A DNA stretch of 34,366 bases from Halobacteriales archaeon QH_2_65_14 (GCA_003021285.1 PXQO01000046.1:1-34366); one strand, 5' to 3'. Counted from the first letter of the stretch, positions 24,830 through 32,952 are shown. Numbers and translations are program-made. The notes: generated by a model not told the origin, from the sequence alone.

Positions 24830-25456
24830 ATGCCACGGTCGTACGCAATCGGCGAGTTCGCAGAGGAACTCGGTGTCCACCCCGAAACCGTCAAACGGTG
24901 GTGTCGAAACGGCGATCTCGACTACACCCGCACACCCGGCGGCGACCGACGCATCCCACACCGAGAACTTCTCCGCCTCGCTGGTGACGCTCGACCCCGC
25001 GACCACGTCGCTCTCTACGCTCGCGTCTCCAGTCACGGCCAGAAAGACAACGGCGACCTCGAACGGCAACTTGATCGCCTCCGTGATTACGCCCACGGCA
25101 ACGGTTGGACGGTCGAAACCACCTACACCGATGTCGGCAGCGGACTCAACGAAGACCGCCGCGAACTCAACCAACTCCTCGACGACGTACAAGACAGCGA
25201 TTACGGCCGCGTCCTCGTCACCTACGAGGACAGACTTACCCGCTTCGGTTTCTCCTTTCTCGAACGCCTCCTCGACCACCACGGCGTCACCATCACCGTC
25301 ATCGAAGATGAGACAGACAAAACCGCACAGGAAGAACTCGTCGATGACCTCATCAAGCTTGTCGCCAGCTTCTCCGGCAAACTCTACGGAATGCGCTCCA
25401 AGAAGAAACAACAGGTCGTCAACGCCGTCGAATCTGAGGTGACCGTCGATGAGTGA
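24830..25456 (+). CDS. tnpA: IS607-family serine recombinase TnpA
   Basis: 208 residues. The N-terminal MerR-type HTH (SYAIGEFAEELGVHPETVKR) is followed by a serine-recombinase catalytic domain: ALYARVSSHGQKDNGDLERQ with the nucleophilic Ser in YARVSS, then DVGSGLNEDRRELNQLLDDV and YEDRLTRFGFSFLERL. The C-terminus SFSGKLYGMRSKKKQ is typical of IS607 TnpA. The enzyme excises and integrates the element through a 5'-phosphoserine intermediate. A TATA-like AATTTTTAAGC is about 33 nt upstream of ATG 24830. The reading frame is intact, so the element may be active. It overlaps tnpB by 8 bp. Confidence 0.93.
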   Translation: MPRSYAIGEFAEELGVHPETVKRWCRNGDLDYTRTPGGDRRIPHRELLRLAGDARPRDHVALYARVSSHGQKDNGDLERQLDRLRDYAHGNGWTVETTYTDVGSGLNEDRRELNQLLDDVQDSDYGRVLVTYEDRLTRFGFSFLERLLDHHGVTITVIEDETDKTAQEELVDDLIKLVASFSGKLYGMRSKKKQQVVNAVESEVTVDE

Positions 25457-27224
25457 CCACCTCTCGCTCCCTCTCCGACTGCCGGACACACACCACGATG
25501 CATACGGACGGTTGGACGAGTTCGTCCAACACGTCGCCACCCGCGTTCTCCACAACCGCTGGACACCGGAACATCTCAACGGAATCTCCGCCTCCAACCA
25601 TCAGGCATGGAAGTCCTTCGACGAACACCACCCATTCGAAGAAATCGACGACCAAGCCTTGTACCATTCCATTCACGACGAGGAGCCGTCGGAGAACTTC
25701 GAACTGTACGTTCCGTCACGCATCCGCCGATGCATCCTGCAAAAAGTCGGTGAAACGCTGGGGAGCCACGCCGACCGCCGCCGCGCTTTCCAGGCCATCC
25801 AGCACGTCCTTCCCACACACAAGATCAACCGAATCCACCGACGGCATATCAAAGAAAAACTGTGGGACGACGGCGAGTACCTCTCCAGCGGGTATGTCGA
25901 TGTTCTCATCGACCAACTCAACAGCTACTACGACCGCCACGGCAGATACCCCGACTCGTACTTCGAGCTGCAAGACCCACCCGAATACAGCAACGGCGCG
26001 TTGCCGTACTCGGCGGACGACGGCCCTTCAAGTGGTCAGGCCGTCAAGTATCACTACGACGAAGACGAGCAGTCGGTGACGGTGAATGTGAAGACGCCCG
26101 ACACCGTGACTCCCGAGAGCCGCGGGGAGTGGTCGTGGCACGAACACGAACTCACCGGGTATGACGCTTTCCAGACGCTCATCCTGCACGGATCTCTGTC
26201 AGCACCGGAGTTCCAATCCACGCAGCGGAAGAACGGCGACTGGATCTACGAACTCTCATTTCCCGTCGATGTGGACGTCATCAACGCTGATGGTGATGCA
26301 GAGCGCGTATTGGCGCTTGACGCCGGGATGAGGAAGGATATGACAGCGGTCGTCGTTGACGAAACTGGCAAACAAGTGTCGCGGCCGCATTTCATCCGGT
26401 TCACTGACCGTGATGGGATGGGTCGGTTGCATCGAGAGCGGCAGCGGTTGAACAACCGGTTGGCGGGACTCCGTCGGAGCGGTCGGGATTACTCAGAGGA
26501 GTTCAAAACGATACAGGCGGAGTACGAGCGGGTGAACAACAAGATCCAGCACAAGCGCGAGCAGTTGGTTCACGATGTGGCAAATCAGGTCGCCGCGCTC
26601 GCGTTGGTGTACGACGTGGACGCCGTAGTTCACGAGGACTTGCGGTCGCTCTCACCGCCGCGTGGCGAGGGCGAGTTGTCGTGGAAGCTATCAAGTTGGG
26701 CACGGCACGAGATCGTCGAGAAAATCGAATACCGATGCGAGTACGTTGGCGTGGAGGTGGAGCGGGTGTATCCGCACGGGACGAGCCGGTCGTGCCCACG
26801 GTGTGGGTCGACTGGACATACCTGCAAGTCACCCGATCACTCAGAGGAAGTGTGGTGGGGCGGGCACTTCCGGTGTGACAACGCTCGCTGCAAGTTCGAG
26901 GGTGATCGAGACTACGTCGCGGCGGTGAACGTGGCCCGCGTGTTCTTCGGCGGGACGGATGAGTTGGAAAGCGGTTTCACATCCTCCTATACGGGGGATT
27001 CGGAAACCGTGCCAGCCCGCCGTTCCGTTGGCACGCGGCTCGCGTTCGGGCGTGGCGTTGTTGCCTACAGGCCCGGACAGGCAAGGGCGACCGCTGGTGG
27101 TGGGTCGGCTGTGATAGCGCCCGCCGTCGCCCTGTCTGAGTCGAATATGGATGGTAGTGATGGGTGTGGCCCAGCCACCCGTCAGTACACCCAATTCCAG
27201 CGGGTCACTGCTGAACACTGCTGA
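25449..27224 (+). CDS. tnpB: TnpB, RNA-guided nuclease of the IS607 element (long form)
   Basis: 591 residues, longer than the usual ~400. The RuvC-like site is complete: Asp291 in LALDAGMRKDMTAVVVD, Glu396 in VVHEDLRSLS and Asp488 in GDRDYVAAVNVARV. The zinc finger between them has CPRCG (about 449) and CDNARC (about 476). The extra length is mainly N-terminal (a helical region of about 170 residues before the usual core) plus a low-complexity tail of about 90 residues after the last RuvC motif that overlaps the predicted guide-RNA region. TnpB proteins use an RNA made from the element's right end to cut donor sites and help element retention. All catalytic residues are present, so it is probably functional. 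The start overlaps tnpA (ATGAGTGACC). Confidence 0.9.
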   Translation: MSDHLSLPLRLPDTHHDAYGRLDEFVQHVATRVLHNRWTPEHLNGISASNHQAWKSFDEHHPFEEIDDQALYHSIHDEEPSENFELYVPSRIRRCILQKVGETLGSHADRRRAFQAIQHVLPTHKINRIHRRHIKEKLWDDGEYLSSGYVDVLIDQLNSYYDRHGRYPDSYFELQDPPEYSNGALPYSADDGPSSGQAVKYHYDEDEQSVTVNVKTPDTVTPESRGEWSWHEHELTGYDAFQTLILHGSLSAPEFQSTQRKNGDWIYELSFPVDVDVINADGDAERVLALDAGMRKDMTAVVVDETGKQVSRPHFIRFTDRDGMGRLHRERQRLNNRLAGLRRSGRDYSEEFKTIQAEYERVNNKIQHKREQLVHDVANQVAALALVYDVDAVVHEDLRSLSPPRGEGELSWKLSSWARHEIVEKIEYRCEYVGVEVERVYPHGTSRSCPRCGSTGHTCKSPDHSEEVWWGGHFRCDNARCKFEGDRDYVAAVNVARVFFGGTDELESGFTSSYTGDSETVPARRSVGTRLAFGRGVVAYRPGQARATAGGGSAVIAPAVALSESNMDGSDGCGPATRQYTQFQRVTAEHC

Positions 27225-27235
27225 AAATAGGAACG
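26990..27235 (+). ncRNA. Candidate TnpB guide (omega/reRNA, sotRNA-like)
   Basis: In IS200/605 and IS607 elements the guide RNA spans the tnpB 3' end and runs to the right end; in Halobacterium such sense-overlapping RNAs (sotRNAs) are known. Strong pairing is visible here: CAGGC-A-AGGGCGAC (27078-27091) with GTCGCCCTGTCTG (27126-27138), and CGTGCCA with TGGCACG around 27010-27035. Boundaries are guesses. The guide segment would be the flanking DNA just right of 27233. Confidence 0.45.
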
Positions 27236-27295
27236 GTCACCACCGAGAAAGGACCGAAACATCGACTCCCTCCGGTAGCGCGAGTACCGGGACCG

Positions 27296-29179
27296 TTACA
27301 GTCGGCGGTCGAGGTAGTCGCCGAGCAGTTCGAACTTCCGTATCTTCTGGTCGATGTCGGTCGATCCGTGTCCTTCCTCGCCGAGTTCGGTGTACTCGAA
27401 GTCCTCGCCTTCCTCCCAGCCGCGTTCGAGAAGCGCGTCGCGGAAGATGCGGGCCTGTTCGATGGGACAGCGCGGGTCGTTGACGCCGTGAATCATGTAG
27501 ATGGGCTCTTCCATCTCGTCGACGTGTTCGATGGGGCTGCGGTCACGCCAGAGGTCGTAGTTCTCCTCGGGGTCGCCCATCTGCTGGCGGAGGACGTGTT
27601 TGAAGTGGGCCATGTCCTCCTCGTAGAGCCGGTGGAGGTCGGTGATGCCGACCGAGGCGATGCCGGTCGTCCAGAGGCCGCGATAGCCGGTGAGTTGCGA
27701 GTACACGGAGTACCCCCCATAGGAGCCGCCGTAGACGGCCACGCGGTCCTCGTCGATCCAGTCCCGAGCCATCAGCCAGCGACCGCCCGCCGCGACGTCG
27801 GCCTGTTCCATGCCGCCCCAGTCGCCGAGGATGGCCTGCTTGAACTCGCGACCGCGTCCCGTCGACCCGCGGTAGTTCGGCTGGAAGACCGCGTAGCCAC
27901 GCGTCGTTGCAAACTGCACCATGATACTGAACGATTTCGAGGAACGGGCGTGCGGGCCGCCGTGGACGGCGACGACGGCCGGAACGTCCGTCGCGTCGTC
28001 GGGCTGTGCGGGGCCGTCGCGGGGGTCGTACAGGAGCGCGCCGATTTCGAGGCCACCGGGAGACTCCGTCTCCCGAGCAGACGGGCGACGCCCGTCGACA
28101 TCCTCGCTCTCGTAGGTGACGTACTCGGCGTCGACGAACGTGTCCGGGTCGACGTCGTCGTAGACGGCGTCGATGAGGATTTCGTACTCGTCGGTGTCGA
28201 GGTCGTACTCGTAGAGTTCCTGGCGCTCGTCGGGCCGCGAGTGTGCGAACACGACAGTCGAGTCGTCGACGAACGTACTGCCCCGTCCGGATGGGAACGA
28301 CGCGACGCCGTCCGGCACGTCGAGTTCGCGACTCTCGTCCGTCTGGAGGTCGTAGACGACCGGCACGCTGGCTCCCTCGCGGATGCGGGAGACGACGACG
28401 TACCGGCCGTCGGGCGAGACTGCCGCCGGTGCTTCTTCGGCCTCGTGGGGACCGAGCCACTCGACCTCGTCGGATTCGAGGTCGTAGATGCCGGCCCGGC
28501 CCAGGTCGTCGGCGTTGTCGGTGACGAGCAGGCGGTCCCCGTCCGGGAACCAGGCGACAGCCATCGACTCGGAGCCGTCCACGCCGATGTCGAGCCGGCG
28601 TTTGTCGCTGCCGTCGGCCGCCATCACGTACACGTCGCGGTTTTCGAGCGTCTCGGATTCGTTCGTGGCGTAGGCGATCCGTTCGTCGTCGGGGTCGAAC
28701 AGCCCCAGCCAGACGGGCTGGCGGTACTCGGTGAGCTGGATGCGCTCCTCGGTCTCGGTGTCGTACCGGTAGAGGTTCAGCTGTTCGCCCTCGTCGCTCG
28801 CGAAAATCAGGTACCGGCCATCGCGGGAGGTGTCCATCACGATACCCTGTCCGTCGACCTCGACGACGGTCTCTGTCCCGCCGTCCCGGTTCCAGGCGGC
28901 GATGTCGTTCTGTTCGTCGCCCGCCTCGTCGCGGTGGAAGTAGACTCGCTCGCCGTCCTGGCTCCAGAGGACGTGCCAGCGGGCGCTCCGGGGAACGTCG
29001 CCGTCCGTGACTCGCTCGTACTCGCCGGTTTCCCGGTCCAACAGGTACAGGTCGTTGCGGCCGTGTTCGTCGTAGTAGAACGCGATTTCGCTCCCGTCCG
29101 GCGACACGACTGGATGGTAGAACTCCGGGAGGCTCGCGAGTTTCTCCGGATCGACTGCTGGTTCGGTCTCCGTCGACAT
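27296..29179 (-). CDS. S9-family (prolyl oligopeptidase-type) serine peptidase
   Basis: 627 residues from ATG 29179 (MSTETEPAVDPEKLASLPEF). The track's extension to 29413 overlaps the divergent asparaginase gene and is rejected. The first ~390 residues form a WD40-like beta-propeller (repeats such as VSPDGSEIAFYYDEHGRNDL and DTSRDGRYLIFASD). The rest is an alpha/beta-hydrolase with the complete triad: Ser486 in GGSYGGYS, Asp568 in HGVNDPRC and His604 in EEGHGSTD. FQPNYRGSTGRGREF precedes it. The family cleaves short peptides (acylaminoacyl- or dipeptidyl-peptidase types); no signal peptide is seen, so it is probably cytoplasmic. Its 3' end lies about 60 bp from the IS607 element. Confidence 0.92.
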   Translation of the reverse strand: MSTETEPAVDPEKLASLPEFYHPVVSPDGSEIAFYYDEHGRNDLYLLDRETGEYERVTDGDVPRSARWHVLWSQDGERVYFHRDEAGDEQNDIAAWNRDGGTETVVEVDGQGIVMDTSRDGRYLIFASDEGEQLNLYRYDTETEERIQLTEYRQPVWLGLFDPDDERIAYATNESETLENRDVYVMAADGSDKRRLDIGVDGSESMAVAWFPDGDRLLVTDNADDLGRAGIYDLESDEVEWLGPHEAEEAPAAVSPDGRYVVVSRIREGASVPVVYDLQTDESRELDVPDGVASFPSGRGSTFVDDSTVVFAHSRPDERQELYEYDLDTDEYEILIDAVYDDVDPDTFVDAEYVTYESEDVDGRRPSARETESPGGLEIGALLYDPRDGPAQPDDATDVPAVVAVHGGPHARSSKSFSIMVQFATTRGYAVFQPNYRGSTGRGREFKQAILGDWGGMEQADVAAGGRWLMARDWIDEDRVAVYGGSYGGYSVYSQLTGYRGLWTTGIASVGITDLHRLYEEDMAHFKHVLRQQMGDPEENYDLWRDRSPIEHVDEMEEPIYMIHGVNDPRCPIEQARIFRDALLERGWEEGEDFEYTELGEEGHGSTDIDQKIRKFELLGDYLDRRL

Positions 29180-29313
29180 GGGCGTCGATTCAACGTTCCG
29201 GGGCAAATGCGTTTGGAATTCCCGTCGCACAGGTCCCAACGGCGGCGTGCGAACTGTCCGAAGCGGCGGCGTCGAATCCGGAAAGTTAAGCGGCAGGCTG
29301 ACGACAACCGAGT

Positions 29314-30183
29314 ATGCGCGTAGTCGTCCACGGCGGAGCAGGTGGCGAGCCGGACGAACCCGAACCTCGACAGGCGACGCTGGACCGTGCTGTGGCGGTC
29401 GGCGTCGACGCAACGACCCCGATGTCGGCAGCAGTCGGGGCCGTTCGCGTGCTCGAATCGGGACCGCGGTTCAACGCCGGCGTCGGCAGTGCAGTCCAGA
29501 GCGACGGGACAATCCGGACCGACGCCGGCGTGATGACTGGCGACGGACGGACGGGGGCGGCCTGCTCGATGCCCGGCGTCGAACACGCCATCGAGGTCGC
29601 ACGTATCGTCGCGACGGAGACGCCCCACGTTCTCGTCGTCGGGGACCGGGCGGTCGCGCTCGCCGACGCGTACGACGTTGCGACAGACTGTGATCTCTGG
29701 ACCGAGGGGACCCGCGACCGCTGGGATGAACTCGACCCGGCCGGTCCGGGGGTCCGCGACCAGCTAGAGTGGCTCCGCGAGCGCTTCGGCGGAACCGATA
29801 CGGTCGGCGCGGTCGCGACCGACGGCGATGGGGTCGCCGCCGCGACTTCGACGGGGGGTCGGTGGTGTGCACTCGCCGGCAGGGTCGGCGACGTTCCACA
29901 GGTCGGAGCCGGCTTCTATGCAACGGCCAACGCCGCCGTGAGTACGACCGGTGGGGGCGAAGCCATCGCCAGGTTCGGCCTCGCGCGTCACGTGGCCGAC
30001 GCAATCGAATCCGGCGAGGCCCCGACCGAGGCAACACGGCGACTCATCGAGGAGTTCGACTCGGAGACGAGCGCCAGCGCGGGCGTCATCGCGGTCGACA
30101 GCGACGGCCGGACCGGTTCGGCGTTCAACTCCAGTGGCATGCAGACGGCGACCGGGCAGGGAACGGGCGATACCGATGGCTGA
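29314..30183 (+). CDS. Ntn-type asparaginase / isoaspartyl peptidase
   Basis: 289 residues. The N-terminus MRVVVHGGAGGEPDE and the segment ESGPRFNAGVGSAVQSDGTI are the plant/type III asparaginase signature. The autocleavage site and nucleophile is Thr163 in GGTDTVGAVATDGDG, so the enzyme should self-process into alpha and beta chains. It hydrolyses asparagine and beta-aspartyl peptides. A TATA-like AAAGTTAAGC lies 28 nt upstream of ATG 29314, suggesting a leaderless mRNA. The last 8 bp overlap the start of the presenilin-like protease gene, so the two are likely co-translated. Confidence 0.9.
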   Translation: MRVVVHGGAGGEPDEPEPRQATLDRAVAVGVDATTPMSAAVGAVRVLESGPRFNAGVGSAVQSDGTIRTDAGVMTGDGRTGAACSMPGVEHAIEVARIVATETPHVLVVGDRAVALADAYDVATDCDLWTEGTRDRWDELDPAGPGVRDQLEWLRERFGGTDTVGAVATDGDGVAAATSTGGRWCALAGRVGDVPQVGAGFYATANAAVSTTGGGEAIARFGLARHVADAIESGEAPTEATRRLIEEFDSETSASAGVIAVDSDGRTGSAFNSSGMQTATGQGTGDTDG

Positions 30184-31213
30184 GGACCCCAAGAGCCGGG
30201 GGCCGGGCGATCAGGCCGCCACTCCGGAGCGAACGGAATCGAGCGGTCTCCCGGCCTTGTTCCCGCAGTTCGGCATTGCCGTCTGTTTTTTCGCGGCGGT
30301 GCTGGGCGGGATGGCGACGTTCGACCGGGCTGTTGCGCTCGGACTCGGGTTCGACGACCCCCACCAGGTGGGCAACGTCGGCGTGTTCGCCGCCGTCGTC
30401 CTCGGGGCGACGGTCGTCATGGTGGCAACGTTCCGCTACGACAGGGGCATGGAGTTCATTCGACTGCTCATGGTCGCGGTGTTCGGCTGGCTCGTTGCCC
30501 TCGCCGTCGTACTGGCGACGGACGTCGGGACCGTGGTGACCGATAACCCGGTCCTGGAGGGGTTTCCCGCCAGCCCGTTTCCCGCCGTCGTGATGGTGCT
30601 CACGGCGGCGCTCCTGTGGCTCTATCCCGAGTGGTACGTCCTGAACGTCGTCGGCATCGTCAGCGGTGCCGCCGGAATCGCGATTCTGGGTATCAGTTTC
30701 GGCCCGTTTCCCATCGTCGTCCTCCTGGTTGCCTGGGCGGCATACGACGCCTACGCCGTGTACTGGTCGGGACACATGAAGGAACTGGCCGGGGGCGCGA
30801 CCTCCCTGAAGGTTCCGGTCGTGTTCGTCTTCCCCGAGGACCCGGGGTTCTCGATACGGGAAGACGGCCTCACCGTGGTGGAGGGCGGGACCGACGGCGA
30901 GGAGAACGCCGACAGTAGCCCGTTCCAGGGGGCGATACTCGGCCTCGGTGACGCGTTGATTCCCGGGATGCTCGCGGTCAGCGCGGCGGAGTTTCTCGAC
31001 GCGCCGGTGCTCGTCTCGGCGCTCAACGCCAACGCTCCGGCGCTGGGAACCGTCGGCGGTGCCGTGGTCGGCATCCTCGTCCTCAACTACATCGTCCACC
31101 ACTACGAGGGCGTCCACGCCGGCCTCCCGCCACTGGTTACCTGTGTGCTCGCAGGGTATCTCCTCGGCGCTGTCGCCGGCGGCGTCCCGGTACAGGTCGC
31201 ACTCGGCCTCTGA
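30176..31213 (+). CDS. Presenilin-like intramembrane aspartyl protease (PSH)
   Basis: 345 residues from ATG 30176, overlapping the asparaginase stop. The track's longer ORF from 29951 is asparaginase shadow. About nine membrane helices. The two catalytic aspartates of presenilin/signal peptide peptidase enzymes are present: Asp191 in AWAAYDAYAVYWSG (YD motif) and Asp259 in ILGLGDALIPGM (GLGD-type motif). A variable acidic loop (VEGGTDGEENADSS) lies between them. The C-terminal 'PAL'-like region is not obvious as a strict PALP. It would cleave transmembrane segments within the membrane; natural substrates in haloarchaea are unknown. It is often filed as DUF1119-type in haloarchaeal annotations. 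Confidence 0.85.
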   Translation: MAEDPKSRGPGDQAATPERTESSGLPALFPQFGIAVCFFAAVLGGMATFDRAVALGLGFDDPHQVGNVGVFAAVVLGATVVMVATFRYDRGMEFIRLLMVAVFGWLVALAVVLATDVGTVVTDNPVLEGFPASPFPAVVMVLTAALLWLYPEWYVLNVVGIVSGAAGIAILGISFGPFPIVVLLVAWAAYDAYAVYWSGHMKELAGGATSLKVPVVFVFPEDPGFSIREDGLTVVEGGTDGEENADSSPFQGAILGLGDALIPGMLAVSAAEFLDAPVLVSALNANAPALGTVGGAVVGILVLNYIVHHYEGVHAGLPPLVTCVLAGYLLGAVAGGVPVQVALGL

Positions 31214-31311
31214 ACCGCCGGTTCCGGCGGGCAACCGGCGTCGGGATTGTCCAGTGCAAAACAGCAGTCTCGAACGGTACGCCTATGCCATCGAGCGACA
31301 AAAGACGGAAC

Positions 31312-32205
31312 ATGAGCACCGACGTGGACCTGGGAAGCGAACCCTACGAGAAGAACCGCGAGGCAGGCGAGATACTCCAGACGGTCCGTGCGGAGGCGGT
31401 CGACCGCATCGAGGTGGGGGAGAGTCACCTCGAACTCGCGGAGTACGTCGAGGACCACATTAGGGAACTCGGCGGCGAACCTGCCTTCCCGGTGAACGTC
31501 TGTATCGACGAGGAAGCCGCTCACGGGACGCCCAGCATCGACGACGACGCGACCTTCGGCGAGGAGATGATAAACATCGACATCGGCGTCCACGTCGACG
31601 GCTGGCTCGCCGACTCTGCGATCACTGTCGACCTCTCGGGCAACGACGAACTCGTCGAGGCGTCCACAGAGGCGCTGGAGGCCGCCATCGAGATGGTCGA
31701 ACCCGGCATCGACACCGGGGTCCTGGGTGACGTCATCGGACGGACAATCGAGGGCTACGGCTACAAGCCGATTGTGAATCTGACCGGTCACGGGCTCGGC
31801 CACTGGGAACAACACACCACGCCCAACATTCCCAACAAGAAGGTCCCGCAGGGTGTCGAACTGGAGGTCGGCGACGTCGTCGCAATCGAGCCCTTCGCCA
31901 CCGACGGCCGCGGGAAAGTCACTGAAGGAAACGATGAGGAAATCTTCGCGCTCGAACGCGAGGCCTCCGTGCGCAACCGCGAGGCCCGCCAGGCGCTCGA
32001 ACATATCACCGAACAGTTCCGGACGCTTCCGTTCGCTACCAGGTGGCTCGACGTGTCCCGCGCCGGGATGACGCTCCGACGACTCAAACAGCGCGACATC
32101 GTCCACGGCTACCCCGTTCTCAAAGAGGAGGCGGGAAGCCTCGTCAGTCAGAAAGAACACACCGTCATCGTGACCGAGGACGGCTGCGAAGTGACGACCC
32201 GGTGA
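31312..32205 (+). CDS. map: Methionine aminopeptidase, type II
   Basis: 297 residues from ATG 31312 (MSTDVDLGSEPYEKNREAGE); the track's nine extra residues are dropped. The metal-binding set is visible: IDIGVHVDGWLADSAITVDL (two Asp), VNLTGHGLGHWEQHTTPNIP (His), VAIEPFATDGRGKV (Glu) and a final EHTVIVTEDGCEV (Glu). NVCIDEEAAHGTPSIDDD carries the substrate-contact His. The insertion before the last Glu (WLDVSRAGMTLRRL) is the extra helical subdomain of type II enzymes. It removes the initiator Met from nascent proteins and is expected to be essential. The stop is followed at once by GTGA and a MITE end, so the 3' UTR starts inside the element. Confidence 0.94.
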   Translation: MSTDVDLGSEPYEKNREAGEILQTVRAEAVDRIEVGESHLELAEYVEDHIRELGGEPAFPVNVCIDEEAAHGTPSIDDDATFGEEMINIDIGVHVDGWLADSAITVDLSGNDELVEASTEALEAAIEMVEPGIDTGVLGDVIGRTIEGYGYKPIVNLTGHGLGHWEQHTTPNIPNKKVPQGVELEVGDVVAIEPFATDGRGKVTEGNDEEIFALEREASVRNREARQALEHITEQFRTLPFATRWLDVSRAGMTLRRLKQRDIVHGYPVLKEEAGSLVSQKEHTVIVTEDGCEVTTR

Positions 32206-32209
32206 GTGA

Positions 32210-32428
32210 TAGTGGTTACTGTGATTGTTTTCGTGACCAGGACACGCACACCCCTATTTCGCCGTCTCATAGTGGTTGTTGTGACTCGTTTCGGCCCGGC
32301 CGAAATTATCCCTGTTTCGGCGGCTGAAACGGGCGAGGAGTGACTCCACGGCAGTAACTAATCACAACAACCACTATCACACACCTGGACTATGACAGCA
32401 CGGCGGTAAAGAGTCACAATAACCACTA
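32210..32428 (+). mobile_element. MITE copy E, interrupted by copy C
   Basis: Left part 32210-32266 begins TAGTGGTTACTGTGATTGTT, and right part 32380-32428 ends CGGTAAAGAGTCACAATAAC plus CACTA. Both match the respective family ends, including GGC-GTAA before the right repeat. Removing copy C plus one 3-bp TCA duplication (110 bp) leaves 109 bp, the family length. Outer flanks are TGA (32207-32209) and CGA (32429-32431), a 3-bp duplication with one change. It is older than copy C. Confidence 0.8.
32270..32376 (+). mobile_element. MITE copy C (intact, 107 bp)
   Basis: It has perfect 15-bp terminal inverted repeats TAGTGGTTGTTGTGA / TCACAACAACCACTA and 3-bp flanks TCA (32267-32269) and TCA (32377-32379). 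It contains a perfect 8-bp palindromic hairpin TTTCGGCC-C-GGCCGAAA (32289-32305) and a second hairpin with arms CCTGTTTC/GAAACGGG (32311-32333). The last 70 bp are identical to copy B. It is inserted inside copy E. Confidence 0.93.
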
Positions 32429-32456
32429 CGAGGGAAATCCGTAGCTGAGTCGCACG

Positions 32457-32587
32457 CTAGACGTTGTTCATTCGGAGTGCCGTGGTCGTTCCACAGACCT
32501 GGCACTCGGTCACACGATACGGCTCGCACGACCGCACTGCTCACAGTCCTCTGTCATCTCCGTTATCGACTCGTTTTTGGCTGCCAT
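32457..32587 (-). pseudogene. Small zinc beta-ribbon protein (DUF7835-like) with internal deletion
   Basis: From ATG 32587 the frame reads MAAKNESITEMTEDCEQCGR and then hits a stop. Another frame continues SCEPYRVTECQVCGTTTALR and ends RMNNV-TAG at 32457. Together these are the two halves of a haloarchaeal small zinc-ribbon protein (CxxC near the N-terminus, EPYRVTECQVCG near the end). The roughly 25 residues normally between the halves are missing and the frame is shifted, so the locus is broken. A TATA box (TTTTTTATGC) lies at the right distance upstream, so it may still be transcribed. It is too short for the track. Confidence 0.6.
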
Positions 32588-32613
32588 TCTACTATCTACG
32601 AGGATGGATAACA

Positions 32614-32625
32614 GCATAAAAAAGG
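32614..32625 (-). promoter_or_regulatory. TATA box of the zinc-ribbon pseudogene
   Basis: The minus-strand CTTTTTTTATGC is centred about 28-35 nt upstream of ATG 32587, the leaderless spacing seen elsewhere. It is preserved although the coding sequence is broken. Confidence 0.45.
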
Positions 32626-32918
32626 ACGACCGTTGACTCCGTTTTGACCGTTTTATCGCACGATTGCGTCCGATTCTGGCCGATAACACCTCGAAATATC
32701 TTTATACTGTTCATCAAGGGATTTGAGAGCACATCTCCACCTCTCGACAATAAACGGCCGATAGCTTTATTAACCAGAATGCCAGCGTAGCGCGAGACGG
32801 TGGCCGGTATTGTGTCTCGTTGATTGCCTTGCTCGTGGGAGCGAAAGTCCGTTGGGCGACACAAGTTTCGGCCGCCGGAGGGGCAAATCGCTGGGGCCAC
32901 TGGTAGTTGATATGCGTA
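32626..32918. other. Intergenic stretch without a recognised gene
   Basis: About 290 bp between the zinc-ribbon pseudogene and the membrane HTH gene. It is AT-richer in its first half (ATATCTTTATAC near 32694 could be a plus-strand TATA box) and has no protein-like frame. The track ORF 32592-32900 (minus) is not acidic, has no family features and overlaps the pseudogene's promoter. A small RNA starting near 32725 is possible but unsupported. Confidence 0.4.
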
Positions 32919-32929
32919 GTGCTTTTATC
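32919..32929 (+). promoter_or_regulatory. TATA box for membrane HTH gene
   Basis: TGCTTTTATCG is centred about 28 nt upstream of ATG 32953, predicting a leaderless transcript. Confidence 0.5.
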
Positions 32930-32952
32930 GGACCCGGGGCGATATAGGATAG

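Larger units (their letters stand above)
24768..27233 (+). mobile_element. IS607-family insertion sequence (tnpA + tnpB)
   Basis: A two-gene element of about 2.45 kb with a MerR-like serine recombinase followed by an overlapping TnpB. IS607 elements have no terminal inverted repeats and insert at short GG-containing cores, so the ends are approximate: the left end is set near the GGGG run at 24763-24768, the right end near the GG at 27231-27232. It lies in the intergenic region between icd (upstream side) and the 3' end of the S9 peptidase gene, breaking neither. A natural empty site in a relative would fix the ends. Confidence 0.75.

Noticed and set aside
32592-32900. 102-residue minus ORF
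   Set aside because: Not acidic, no family features, and it overlaps the zinc-ribbon promoter.
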